Origin: Streptomyces filamentosus
GTDB taxonomy: Bacteria; Actinomycetota; Actinomycetes; Streptomycetales; Streptomycetaceae
Assembly: GCF_014654895.1 (NCBI RefSeq)
Contig: NZ_BNBE01000004.1
Span: 992,001 to 1,056,000, forward strand
Direction of reading: 5' to 3'
Length of the DNA: 64,000 nucleotides
The notes beneath the pieces were generated by a model that saw nothing but the letters and a program-made list of their open reading frames with translations, was not told the DNA's origin and did no database searches. The position numbers and the translations under genes were made by a program. Of the stretch, positions 25,419 through 33,946 are shown in pieces. Within the stretch, counting starts at the first letter, position 1; the number at the start of each line of letters is the position of its first letter.

Positions 25419-26829
25419 TAGTGCTTCGTTACGTTGGGTGATCTTTCCTGTTGATGGGCATCTTCCGGTCATGAGATTGGGGGAGGTGGAACGGCTCCGG
25501 GGTGAGTTATCGGAGTTCGTTGCCGATGTGTTCGCCTCGTTGCCGCGGCGGGATCAGCGGCGGTGGGGCGGGTGTTATCTGCGGGGTCTGATGCTGGACG
25601 GGCGGCGGAAGTCGATCCAGCCGATGGCCGAGCGGCTGCCGGACGGCAACATGCAGGCCCTGCAGCAGTTCGTGAACCAGTCGCCGTGGGATCCGCTGCC
25701 GGTGCGGCGGCGGATCGCCGAGCGGTTAAGCCGGGCGATCCGGCCGGAGGTGTGGGTGATCGACGACGTGTCGTTCCCCAAGTGCGGCACCGCTTCGGTC
25801 GGGGTGGCCCGGCAGTACTGCGGAGCGCTAGGGAAACGGGCGAACTGTCAGGTCGCGGTCAGTGTCCACGCCGCCACCGACACCGGCTCGTGCCCGCTGA
25901 ACTGGCAGTTGTATCTGCCGCGGGAATGGACGGACGAGCCGGACCGCTGCCACCGGGCCGGGGTGCCGGACGAAGCCGTTGCCCACCAGGAGAAATGGCG
26001 CCTGGCACTCGGCATGCTCGACACGCTCGCCGGCTGGGAACTGAAGGCGCCGGTGGTGGTCGCCGACGCGGGATACGGCATCAGCACCCCGTTCCGGTCC
26101 GGCCTGGAGGAACGCGGGCTGTCCTATGTCCTCGCGCTGACCGGCAAGGAAGTCGCCCATGCCGAACAGGCCGAGCCGCACCGGCCCGCCTATGGCGGGC
26201 TCGGGCCACCGACCCTGCCCCGCTACCGCACCCCGCCCCGAGCCGTCAGCGCCCTCGCGGCGGAAACCGGTGCGGGACAGTTCACCGAGGTTACCTGGCG
26301 GCAGGGCAGCAAAGGCCCGATGACCTCGCGGTTCACCGTCCTGACCATCCGGCCCGCGGGCAAGCGGTCCCTGGTCGCGGCCCAGAGTGCGGGCGGCGGC
26401 CGCAACCGGTGGGACGGTGTCCTGCCCGCCCGGACCCTCCTGGTCGAGTGGCCGCACGGCCAGGACACCCCGACGGGCTACTGGATCTCGAACCTGCCCG
26501 CTACCACACCGGTCGCCGACCTGGTCCGCTGGGCGAAGATGCGCTGGCGCATCGAACACGACTACCGCGAGCTCAAGCACGGCCTGGGCCTGGATCACTT
26601 CGAGGGCCGCACCTGGCGCGGCTGGCATCACCACGTCACTCTCGTCACCGCGGCCCAGGCCTTCCTCACCCTTCGGCGGCTCGACCCAAAAGCCCACACG
26701 CCGGCCTGACCCTCTACCAGGTCCTCGACGCCCTCCAGGACCTGCTGCAGTGCTGGACCGGCACCTGCACCACCTGCGGCCGACCCCTGCCCCGCAACAG
26801 AACCAGGCGAAGAACCTAACGAAGCACTA
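25419..26829 (+). mobile_element. IS701-type element, copy B (forward)
   Basis: A 1,411-bp copy, inverted relative to copy A, flanked by CTAG at 25415-25418 and 26830-26833. Together the copies enclose the IS5-type element. Such an inverted pair can act as a compound transposon or as a substrate for inversion of the 1.8-kb segment between. Confidence 0.9.
25471..26709 (+). CDS. IS701-family transposase, copy B
   Basis: Identical in sequence and length (412 aa) to the copy A product; motifs and likely catalytic residues are described there. The start ATG at 25471 follows the left inverted repeat by about 50 bp. The frame is open upstream into the neighbouring IS5-type end, but those residues are not part of the protein. 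It reads toward the remaining tnpA fragment and is separated from it by 120 bp of element sequence. Confidence 0.92.
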   Translation: MRLGEVERLRGELSEFVADVFASLPRRDQRRWGGCYLRGLMLDGRRKSIQPMAERLPDGNMQALQQFVNQSPWDPLPVRRRIAERLSRAIRPEVWVIDDVSFPKCGTASVGVARQYCGALGKRANCQVAVSVHAATDTGSCPLNWQLYLPREWTDEPDRCHRAGVPDEAVAHQEKWRLALGMLDTLAGWELKAPVVVADAGYGISTPFRSGLEERGLSYVLALTGKEVAHAEQAEPHRPAYGGLGPPTLPRYRTPPRAVSALAAETGAGQFTEVTWRQGSKGPMTSRFTVLTIRPAGKRSLVAAQSAGGGRNRWDGVLPARTLLVEWPHGQDTPTGYWISNLPATTPVADLVRWAKMRWRIEHDYRELKHGLGLDHFEGRTWRGWHHHVTLVTAAQAFLTLRRLDPKAHTPA

Positions 26830-27507
26830 CTAGCCGATCAGCGGTTCTGGCGCGCCGACCTGCCCGACGGTGAGGGGCCGGCCGTCGGGTACGGGCCGCT
26901 GGAGGCCGTCGCCTGCAACAAGGTGAACCTCAAGAGGATCGCCACGCACTGGCCGGACATGCTCCGCGTCGCCGGGTCGCTCATCACCAACCAGGTCCGG
27001 GCCTACGACCTGCTGCGGATGTTCGGCCGCGAGGGCCACCCGACCCCGCTCGGCGCCGCGTTCGCCGAGTACGGGCGGATCGACAAGACCATGCACCTGC
27101 TCGCCCTGGTCGACCCGGTCGACGACACTTACCGCCGGCTGATGAACAGGCAGCTCACCGTGCAGGAGTCCCGCCACCGGCTTGCCCGGGCGATCTGCCA
27201 CGGCGGCCGGGGCCAGATCCGCCAGGCGTACCGCGAGGGCCAGGAGGACCAGCTCGCCGCCCTCGGCTTGGTCCTCAACGCCGTGGTGCTGTGGAACACC
27301 CGCTACCTCGACGCGGCCGTCGCCCAGCTCCGAGCCGAGGGCCACGACATCAAGGACGAGGACGTCGCCCGCCTCTCCCCGCTCAAGGACCGGCACATCA
27401 ACTTCCTGGGCCGCTACCTGTTCAACATCAAGGCCAGCGGCCCCGGTCAGGGCCTGCGCCCGCTGCGGGACCCGGACGCCGTCGAGGACGACGAAGGCGA
27501 GGAGTGA
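26830..27507 (+). pseudogene. tnpA: Tn3 transposase, C-terminal piece (225 codons)
   Basis: From the CTAG at 26830 the frame continues as LADQRFWRADLPDGEGPAVG and runs to a TGA at 27505-27507. It contains the conserved RQLTVQESRHRLARAICHG, whose glutamate is the probable third catalytic residue, and ends ...FLGRYLFNIKASGPGQGLRP with an acidic tail. Adding the three pieces gives about 1,045 residues, normal for the family. Internal ATG codons (26923) could permit translation of a fragment, but it would lack the catalytic aspartates. Confidence 0.9.
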
Positions 27508-27573
27508 CTACCTCGCCGCTCTCGCCCTCGCAGGAATCTTCATCTGGGCGGTGAGGTGATCCGCAGGAACGAC

Positions 27574-28182
27574 TCAGCGGTGGCTGCGGCGTCGCGTCGC
27601 CTGGGCGCGGATCACGAGGAGTCCTGCTGCTGTGAGTGCGGCGAGGGCGAGGGCGGGGCCGCCGAAGGTGAGGAGGCGTCCGATGGAGTCGGCTGCCGCG
27701 TAGCCGGCGCCGGCTTCCGCTGCTGCCCACGCGGGTGCCGCAAGGGCGCTGTAGAGGGCGATGTGGCGGTAGGGGAGTCGGGTGGCTCCGGCGAGGTGGG
27801 GGGTGAGGGTGCGCAGGACGGGGACGAAGCGGGAGAGGAGGACGGCCTGGCCGCCGCGTCGGGCCATGAGGGATTCGGCTCGGTGCCAGGCCGGGGCGGG
27901 CACGCGGCGGCCGAGGCGGCCGGTGCGTAGGCGGTCTCCGAGGAGTCGTCCGGTGCTGTGGGCGAGGAGGTCTCCCGCGATGGCGGCGATGGTGGAGACG
28001 GTGATGACGAGGGGGAGGTCGAGGTGGCCGGTGTGGGCGAGGGCTCCGGCGGTGAGCAGGAGGGCGAGGGTGGGGGCGAGGGTGCCTGCCAGGAGGACGG
28101 ACTCGGCGAAGACCACGGCGGCGAGCAGTGCGTAGGCTGCCGGTGCGGGGATGTGGGCGAGGGTGTCGGTCAGGAAGTTCAT
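27574..28182 (-). CDS. DedA family membrane protein
   Basis: Encodes 202 aa with about five hydrophobic segments. The first re-entrant region AAVVFAESVLLAGTLAPTLALLLTAGALA and the RFVPVLRTLTPHLAGATRLPYRHF-type motif (residues ~115-135) identify the DedA/VTT-fold family. Members translocate phospholipids or undecaprenyl phosphate across the membrane and affect resistance to cationic peptides. The start ATG overlaps the stop of the methyltransferase gene upstream (ATGA at 28179-28182), so the two are translationally coupled. This pairing suggests a joint role in membrane lipids. It is transposon cargo. Confidence 0.88.
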   Translation of the reverse strand: MNFLTDTLAHIPAPAAYALLAAVVFAESVLLAGTLAPTLALLLTAGALAHTGHLDLPLVITVSTIAAIAGDLLAHSTGRLLGDRLRTGRLGRRVPAPAWHRAESLMARRGGQAVLLSRFVPVLRTLTPHLAGATRLPYRHIALYSALAAPAWAAAEAGAGYAAADSIGRLLTFGGPALALAALTAAGLLVIRAQATRRRSHR

Positions 28183-28934
28183 GCCCGTTCTCCGGTGGGG
28201 GACAGCGCGGGCCGGGACAGTCGCATGGGGGCGGGGGCGGTGGGGGCGGGCGTGGTGTCCGCGGGGAGGGCGAGCTGCCAGATGTGGGCGGGGGGCAGGT
28301 TGCGCAGTACGGTCCAGCGGCCGATGGCGTAGCGGTGGTGGTAGTCGGCGAGGACCTTTTCAACCGCGCGGTGGCGGCGTGCGGCGGTGCGGCCGGCGAG
28401 CAGGCGGGCGTGGCGGGTGCCGAGGTAGGCGAAGTAAGTGAGGGTGCCGCCGGGGTGCAGCAGCTCCAGGTAGCGGTCCATGATTTCTGTCACCTGCTCC
28501 GGTTCGAAGTTGGTGAAGGGCAGGCCGGAGATGATCGCGTCGTAGTGCACTCCGGTGTTGAGCCGCTCGACGTGGACGGTGTGCACCTGGATGCGGGGGG
28601 CGGGGACGGGCGTGTGGGGTGTGGCCTGGGCCAGGTCGCGCAGGGCGGGGGTGAAGTGGGGGTTGGCCTCCACGATGTCCAGGCGGCTGCCGGGGGCCAG
28701 GGCGGGGATGAGGGTGCGGGTGACGGCCCCGGTTCCGGCGCCGGCCTCCAGGATGTTCAGCGGCTGTCCGGGCCGGGAGAGCACCGGGTCGGCCAGCGCC
28801 CGGGCGAGTCGGCGCCCGCTGGGGGCGATGGCGCCGATGGCGTGCCGGTCACGGAACGCCTCACGCAGGAAGAGTCCCCGGCCGGCGGGACGCGGTGCCG
28901 GGGCGGGGCGGGAGTGGGGGGTCGTTTCGTCCAT
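28179..28934 (-). CDS. SAM-dependent methyltransferase, PmtA-like
   Basis: Encodes about 251 aa from ATG at 28932-28934 (MDETTPHSRPAPAPRPAGRG). The SAM-binding motif NILEAGAGTGAVTRTLIPAL lies near residue 60, followed by LDIVEANPHFTPAL and the post-motif YDAIISGLPFTNFEPEQV. The pattern FLREAFRDRHAIGAIAPSGRRLARAL before the SAM site is typical of the phospholipid N-methyltransferase (PmtA/KsgA-like) group, which methylates phosphatidylethanolamine. The substrate assignment is inferred from family resemblance. It precedes and overlaps dedA. The 133-bp gap to the divergent histidine kinase gene probably holds both promoters. Confidence 0.75.
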   Translation of the reverse strand: MDETTPHSRPAPAPRPAGRGLFLREAFRDRHAIGAIAPSGRRLARALADPVLSRPGQPLNILEAGAGTGAVTRTLIPALAPGSRLDIVEANPHFTPALRDLAQATPHTPVPAPRIQVHTVHVERLNTGVHYDAIISGLPFTNFEPEQVTEIMDRYLELLHPGGTLTYFAYLGTRHARLLAGRTAARRHRAVEKVLADYHHRYAIGRWTVLRNLPPAHIWQLALPADTTPAPTAPAPMRLSRPALSPTGERA

Positions 28935-29067
28935 GGCTTCGACGCTACGAACGAGGGCCTGGGTGGTGGATCGGCCGTTCTGCGACGGCGTTCCCCTACG
29001 AAAGTAGGGGTGTGTCATCGCTGGTCGTCGGAGGCCGGGGCCGAACCGGTGACCATAGGCTTTCGCC

Positions 29068-30222
29068 GTGAAGCACAGAGAACGCCCCGCATGGCCCGCC
29101 ATCGGGCGGTTCGTCACTGTCGTCGGGCTGACGGTCCTGGCGCTGTTCAACCAGTCGCAGGTCTTCGACTCCGGTGACGGCCTGCTGTGGGTACGCAGCG
29201 CGGTGCTCGTCGTCTGCGGGTCCTTGCTTCTGCTCGGCCGCAGGCTTCCCTGGCCGATCGCACCCCTGGTGATCACGGCGGCGACGGCCTGGTGGGGTTG
29301 GCTGCTGCTCCCTCTGTTCTGCGTGGCGCTCTACGACCTCGCCGTCCGCCGCCGGGCCTGGGTCGCGGTGGGGTGCGCCGCCGTCGCCACCGTGGTCAAC
29401 CTCCCGGCTCGGCCGAGCGTCTCTCCGGAGGCGCCGGCGCTGGCGAACTCCGTGCTCTTCATGGCCCTGGTGATCTGCGGCGGTCTACTGGTCTCCAGCC
29501 ACCGCCGGCTGGTGGCCTCGCTGAACGCGCAGGTAGGACATCTACGGACCGAGCAGGAACTGCGGGAGCAGGCCGCGCGGGCGGCCGAGCGGTCTCGGAT
29601 CGCGGCCGAGATGCACGACGTGCTGGCCCACCGCCTGAGCCTGATCGCCCTGCACACCGGCGTCCTGGCCGCCCGCCGGGAGGCCCTGCCGGACACTGTC
29701 GTCGAGCGACTGGGACTGCTGCGTACCGCCTCCACCGAAGCCCTGGCCGATCTGCGGGACGTTCTGGGCGCCCTGCGCGACCCCGACGCGACCGCGCCGC
29801 AGACCGTTCCGGCGCCCGCCCTGCGAGACGTACGGGAACTGGTCGAGGAGTCACGCGCCGCCGGGCAGGACATCACCCTCGACATCGAGGGCCTGCCCGA
29901 AAACGCCCCCGCCGCCCACCGGCTCGCCGTCTACCGCCTGGTGCAGGAAGCCCTGACCAACGCCCGCAAGCACGCCGCCGGCGCACCGGTCCGCGTCCGC
30001 CTCGACTACGGGCCGCCCGCCACCCTCATCGAGGTCACCAACCCACCGGGCACCCCGTCCGCGACTCCGGTCGCCTCCGGGTTCGGCCTCATCGGCCTGC
30101 GCGAACGCGTCACCGCGCTCGGCGGCGAACTGCACGCCGGGGCCGGCGGCGCCGGCACCTGGCGGCTGGCCGCCCGCATCCCCCACCCCACCCACAACGA
30201 ACAGAACGGCCCGCGCTCATGA
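29068..30222 (+). CDS. NarL-type sensor histidine kinase
   Basis: Encodes 384 aa. About four to five membrane segments occupy residues 10-150, then comes a HisKA_3 dimerisation domain with H183 (AAEMHDVLAHRLSLIALH) as the phosphorylated residue. The HATPase region shows VYRLVQEALTNARKHA (N box) and GFGLIGLRERVTALGGEL (G box). It has almost no extracytoplasmic loop, so it probably senses a signal within the membrane, as LiaS/DesK-like kinases do. It is divergent from the methyltransferase-DedA pair and overlaps its response regulator by ATGA at 30219-30222. Control of the divergent lipid genes is a reasonable inference. Confidence 0.9.
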   Translation: MKHRERPAWPAIGRFVTVVGLTVLALFNQSQVFDSGDGLLWVRSAVLVVCGSLLLLGRRLPWPIAPLVITAATAWWGWLLLPLFCVALYDLAVRRRAWVAVGCAAVATVVNLPARPSVSPEAPALANSVLFMALVICGGLLVSSHRRLVASLNAQVGHLRTEQELREQAARAAERSRIAAEMHDVLAHRLSLIALHTGVLAARREALPDTVVERLGLLRTASTEALADLRDVLGALRDPDATAPQTVPAPALRDVRELVEESRAAGQDITLDIEGLPENAPAAHRLAVYRLVQEALTNARKHAAGAPVRVRLDYGPPATLIEVTNPPGTPSATPVASGFGLIGLRERVTALGGELHAGAGGAGTWRLAARIPHPTHNEQNGPRS

Positions 30223-30881
30223 CGTCCACCCCCATCCGCGCCATGATCGTCGACGACGACGCCCTGGTCCGGCTCGGCCTGACCGACCTCCTCGACAACG
30301 ACCCCGGCATCGAGGTCGTCGCCCAGGCCGCCGACGGCCTGAAGGCCATCGAGCAGGCCACCGCCCACCGCGTCGACGTCGCCCTGGTCGACGTCCGCAT
30401 GCCCCGCATGGACGGCATCACCGCCACCGCCCGCCTCCGCGCCCTCCCCCACCCCCCGAAGGTGATCACCCTGACCACCTTCGACCTTGACGAATACGTC
30501 TACAACGCGCTCGCCGCCGGCGCCGACGGCTTCCTCCTCAAGGACACCGACCCCGCCGAGATCCTGCGCGCCGTCCACCTGGTCGCCGAGGGCTCCGCCA
30601 TGCTCCACCCGGCCGCCGCACGCCGCCTCATCGACCGCTACCACTCCACCGCCCGCCCCGGCGCCGGCACCGCCGCCGGCCGCCTCGACGCCCTCACCCC
30701 CCGCGAACGCGACGTCCTCACCCTGCTCGCCCAAGGCGCCACCAACGCCGACATCGCCACCAGCCTCGGCATGCGCGAAAGCACGGTGAAGGCCCACGTC
30801 AGCCGCATCCTCACCGCTCTTGAAGTCACCAACCGCGTCCAGGCCGCCCTCGCCGCCCGCGACGCCGGCCTCGTCACCTGA
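30219..30881 (+). CDS. LuxR/NarL-family response regulator
   Basis: Encodes 220 aa. The receiver domain holds the acidic pair in MIVDDDALVRLGL, the phospho-accepting D58 (VALVDVRMPRMDG), T in ITLTTFD and K in FLLKDTDPAEIL. The LuxR-type helix-turn-helix is at the C-terminus (LTPRERDVLTLLAQGATNAD ... MRESTVKAHVSRILTALEV). It is translated in a coupled fashion with the kinase. It is predicted to bind DNA upstream of the divergent methyltransferase gene, which remains untested. Confidence 0.92.
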   Translation: MTSTPIRAMIVDDDALVRLGLTDLLDNDPGIEVVAQAADGLKAIEQATAHRVDVALVDVRMPRMDGITATARLRALPHPPKVITLTTFDLDEYVYNALAAGADGFLLKDTDPAEILRAVHLVAEGSAMLHPAAARRLIDRYHSTARPGAGTAAGRLDALTPRERDVLTLLAQGATNADIATSLGMRESTVKAHVSRILTALEVTNRVQAALAARDAGLVT

Positions 30882-31008
30882 GCGCCCTGCCTGCTGACCC
30901 AGGTCCATCCATCGCTGGAACGGGTGCTGGGGCCACGGTTGCAGCACCCTGCCGTCCTCACGATGCTTCAGCGCACAGATACGCAGGCCGACGGTGGCTG
31001 GTCGCCAT

Positions 31009-31033
31009 GTGCGGCCCGGCGGCCGGGCCGCAC
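31009..31033. terminator. Strong hairpin after the two-component operon
   Basis: Arms GTGCGGCCCGG and CCGGGCCGCAC with a 3-base loop. The 332-bp gap between the response regulator and the phytase gene contains this and the larger hairpin at 31118; otherwise I see nothing in it. Confidence 0.65.
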
Positions 31034-31117
31034 GACTACGGTCTCCGCACAGAAACGGCCCCGCCATGCTCCGGGTTCACCACTTCCGAGCGGGCGCACC
31101 AGGGCGTCAGCGGGTCC

Positions 31118-31168
31118 GGCCTCTCGCGTCGCGCAGAGACCCGCGGTCCCTGCGCGACGCGAGAAGCC
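31118..31168. terminator. Bidirectional terminator between convergent genes
   Basis: Two 19-base arms (31118-31136 and 31150-31168) pair with a single mismatch; the core arms are CTCGCGTCGCGCAG and its complement. It lies 46 bp past the phytase stop and serves convergent transcripts. Confidence 0.7.
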
Positions 31169-31213
31169 TGCTGCCCAGGCATGCGGCAGTAGCCCCATGG
31201 CCGTCTGGGGCGG

Positions 31214-32524
31214 TCAGTCGTCGAGCGCGTCCATGACCTCGGCGAGGTCAACGAACTTGAAATTGGTGGAGTCGCGGTCGCCGTCACCGGGGGCGTCGTG
31301 ACCGTCCTGGACGACGAGGAGCCCGTTGGGGTACTTGGAGCCGAGCGGGGCGTTCAGGACCGCCGCGCCGTCGCACTCCTCGGAACCGTCGAGGGTGTCG
31401 TCCGCAGCGGCGACCCGGAAGCCGCCCTCGTACTCGTTGGCGTCCTCCAGCTCGCGGTCATAGGCGGCGAAGGTGTTGTCGCCCTGACTGGAGGCGAGGA
31501 CGTAACCGTCGCCGTCGGGCTCGGTGAGCAGCGTCAGGCCCTCGACGTCCGAGGAGATCCTCGTGCCGCCGAAGCCCGGGTCGGCACCCGCCGCGCACTC
31601 CTCGGTCTCCTCGTCGTAGGTGCCGGGGACGCCGTACTCGCGGACCTTGTCGATCAGCTTCGGGGCGCCGGTGAGGTCGGCGCGCATCCGCCAGACGCCG
31701 ACGTCCTCCTGGCCGGCGTAGAGCATGCCGTTGGCCGGGTCGACGACCATCCCCTCGACCTGCGGCAGTTCACCGGGCTCCGCGCACGGGGACCACGAGG
31801 TGCCGTCGGGCAGCTGGAAGGAGGAGGGCAGGTCCAGGGCGCGGACCTTGCGGTACGTGACCTTGCCGCCCACCGCCGGCAGCAGCTCCAGGAGGGCGAT
31901 GCTGGTGCGCTCGCGACGGCTGACCAGGGCGTAGGACTTCCCGGTCGTCCGGTCCGTCCAGGTCGCCAGGCCGTAGGCGGTCCGCTGCTCGTTGATCTCG
32001 GCCTGGTCCTGCGAGAACACCGGCGGCGCGGCCGGGTCGGTGACGTCGCTCAGCGGGCCGCCGGCGCGGTCGCGGTCGATGCGGTAGAAGCGCAGCCGGT
32101 CGTTGCCCCGGTCGCTGGTGACGGCCAGATCGGCCTTCCCCGAAGAGAGCCGCAGACCGTGCACCAGGTCCACGTTGTTGAACCGGCCCGGAGCGTCGTC
32201 CTCGCCCGCGGCGGGCGGCGCGGCTATCGACTGCACCGGACGCGCGTCCAGGTCGTAGACGCGCAGGCCGCCCTCCTTCGCCGTGGCGACGACGAGACTG
32301 CGGCCGGGCGCAGCGGCGTTGCGCCAGATGGCCGGGTCGTCCGCGTCGGCGTTGCCGCCCTCGTCGTCGTCGTGCAGCACCGGCGTCTCCGCCCGGGGCG
32401 TCACGGCGGGCAGGGTGTCGGCGTGCACGCGATGCTGGGCCTCGGCGGGCATGGCCAGTGCCGCCGCCGCGAGAGCCGTGGTCACGGTCAGCACTGCTGC
32501 TCGGACGATGGTGGAGCGATTCAC
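31214..32524 (-). CDS. Beta-propeller phytase, secreted
   Basis: Encodes 436 aa. A Sec signal peptide (MNRSTIVRAAVLTVTTALAA...AEA) should be cleaved near residue 29. The mature protein is strongly acidic and matches calcium-dependent beta-propeller phytases, which release phosphate from inositol hexakisphosphate. Family features are DDPAIWRN near residue 60, KEGGLRVYDL, RFNNVDLVHGLRL, DRGNDRLRFYRID, LPQVEGMVVDPANGMLYAGQEDVGVWR and the closing NGLLVVQDGHDA...NFKFVDL. The length fits single-domain members with an N-terminal extension. The gene faces away from tnpR and is transposon cargo, so it could provide phosphate acquisition as a transferable trait. Confidence 0.9.
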   Translation of the reverse strand: MNRSTIVRAAVLTVTTALAAAALAMPAEAQHRVHADTLPAVTPRAETPVLHDDDEGGNADADDPAIWRNAAAPGRSLVVATAKEGGLRVYDLDARPVQSIAAPPAAGEDDAPGRFNNVDLVHGLRLSSGKADLAVTSDRGNDRLRFYRIDRDRAGGPLSDVTDPAAPPVFSQDQAEINEQRTAYGLATWTDRTTGKSYALVSRRERTSIALLELLPAVGGKVTYRKVRALDLPSSFQLPDGTSWSPCAEPGELPQVEGMVVDPANGMLYAGQEDVGVWRMRADLTGAPKLIDKVREYGVPGTYDEETEECAAGADPGFGGTRISSDVEGLTLLTEPDGDGYVLASSQGDNTFAAYDRELEDANEYEGGFRVAAADDTLDGSEECDGAAVLNAPLGSKYPNGLLVVQDGHDAPGDGDRDSTNFKFVDLAEVMDALDD

Positions 32525-33019
32525 GCAAGTCTCCTATGCAGGGGGGGTGGTTGGACTCGCGAGAGCCTGGTTCCAGAGAGTGTCGAAACGGCAGCCGCCA
32601 CCCGGCGGGTAACACGGGGCCCCGGTGTACTCCAGATAAACAAGCATTTGCCGCGTCGGCGCACTCACCCGCGGCTCGGGAGATGAGCGCGCGTCATGTT
32701 GCCCGCGCCGGCCAGGGTCCTGGCACCGACGCCCGCACCCTTCCCGTGAACACGGCTGGGGGCAGGCCATGGCAATTCCGTCAGTGCCTTCGTCCGTGCA
32801 GAAGGCGGAGTCCCGGACGGAATGTGGAGACGGGCGCCGTCAACCGAGCCGCGCCTGCCTGTCGTCAAACGAACGAATGAAGACAGGGATGGCGAGCGTC
32901 CAATGAACCCAGGCTTTCCGGGCCCCACGGCGACACGGATCCAATGAGATCCGATGGCGGCTGATGACAGGGTTTGCTGACAGCTAGGGTCGAATGCGAC
33001 CACCACCACGGGGAGCGGC
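32525..33019. other. Phytase-tnpR intergenic region, probable res site
   Basis: This 495-bp gap contains no coding frame I trust. Toward tnpR there are short repeats expected of a Tn3 resolution site: CCTGTC with GACAGG as an inverted pair (32860-32890), and TGACAG occurring twice within 20 bases (about 32963-32981). Tn3 resolvases bind three such dyads just upstream of tnpR. The exact subsites and crossover point could not be defined. The phytase promoter should also lie here, near 32530-32600. Confidence 0.5.
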
Positions 33020-33946
33020 ATGGCCAACCTGGTCTACAAGAGGGTGTCGACCGACCAGCAGTCGACCGGCCGTCAGAACCTCGTCCTGGACGAGGCAGGG
33101 ATCGAGGACCCGGTCGTCTTCGAGGAGACCGCGGGCACCTCCAGCCGCCTCCACCCGCTGGAGCGTCCCAAGTTCGCCGAGCTGCTCGCCTACGCGCGGC
33201 CGGGCGACACTGTGCACATCTCCGAGATGTTCCGCCTCGTACGCGGCACCGGTCACATTCTCGACGTGCTCGACGTCCTCCACCGCGACCAGGTGGCGCT
33301 GCGCATCCACGACGGCGCGTTCTCCGCGATGGACCTCACCGCCCGCCACCCGCGCACCGGCGAGCTGCTGTCCACCGTGAAGTTCATGGTGCAGACCCTC
33401 GCCGCCGCCGGCGAACTCCAGCGCGACCTCCAGCGCGAGCTCACGTACGACGGACTGCGCGCCGCCGAGGCCAAGGGCAACAAGGGCGGCCGCCGCCCCG
33501 CCGTCCCGGCCGACAAGAGCGACGCCGTCCGCACCGCGTACCTGGAGGGCCGGTCCATCGCCGCCCTCGCCCGTGATCACGGCGTCAGCCGCAGCGCGAT
33601 CCGCACCGCCGTCGCCGATCTCCTGCCCGAACACACCGCCACCGAGCAGGACACCCCCGCCCCGGAACTGCCGGTCACCCTCGACATGCCGGGCAAGATC
33701 GCCGACTTCCTCCGCACCACCGAGCTGGAGCCCGCCGAGCGTGCGGCGCTCGACCAGGGGGTGACCGTACGGCGGGGCCAGGGCTACACCCTGCGCGTCA
33801 GTGCCGTCCCCGCCGTGCACCATAGGCTCCTCGCCCGCTGCCAGCCGCTCGACGGCGCCCAGGGCTTCCCGGCGATCCCGGCCCAGCGCAAGGCCCGCCG
33901 CGAGTACGAGAACCGGGTCAACGCCCTCACGCCGCCCAGACCATGA
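33020..33946 (+). CDS. tnpR: Serine resolvase of the Tn3 transposon
   Basis: Encodes 308 aa. The catalytic domain begins MANLVYKRVSTDQQSTGRQN with nucleophile S10, followed by FEETAGTSSRLHPLERPKFAELL and the helix-E region LLSTVKFMVQTLAAAGELQRDL. A resolvase helix-turn-helix (EGRSIAALARDHGVSRSAIRTAV) is at about residues 176-198. About 110 more residues follow, which is longer than classical TnpR (~185 aa) but known for some actinobacterial resolvases. It resolves cointegrates at res. The TGA stop at 33944-33946 lies inside the right terminal repeat, which shows that it belongs to this transposon. GGGGAG precedes the ATG. Confidence 0.9.
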   Translation: MANLVYKRVSTDQQSTGRQNLVLDEAGIEDPVVFEETAGTSSRLHPLERPKFAELLAYARPGDTVHISEMFRLVRGTGHILDVLDVLHRDQVALRIHDGAFSAMDLTARHPRTGELLSTVKFMVQTLAAAGELQRDLQRELTYDGLRAAEAKGNKGGRRPAVPADKSDAVRTAYLEGRSIAALARDHGVSRSAIRTAVADLLPEHTATEQDTPAPELPVTLDMPGKIADFLRTTELEPAERAALDQGVTVRRGQGYTLRVSAVPAVHHRLLARCQPLDGAQGFPAIPAQRKARREYENRVNALTPPRP

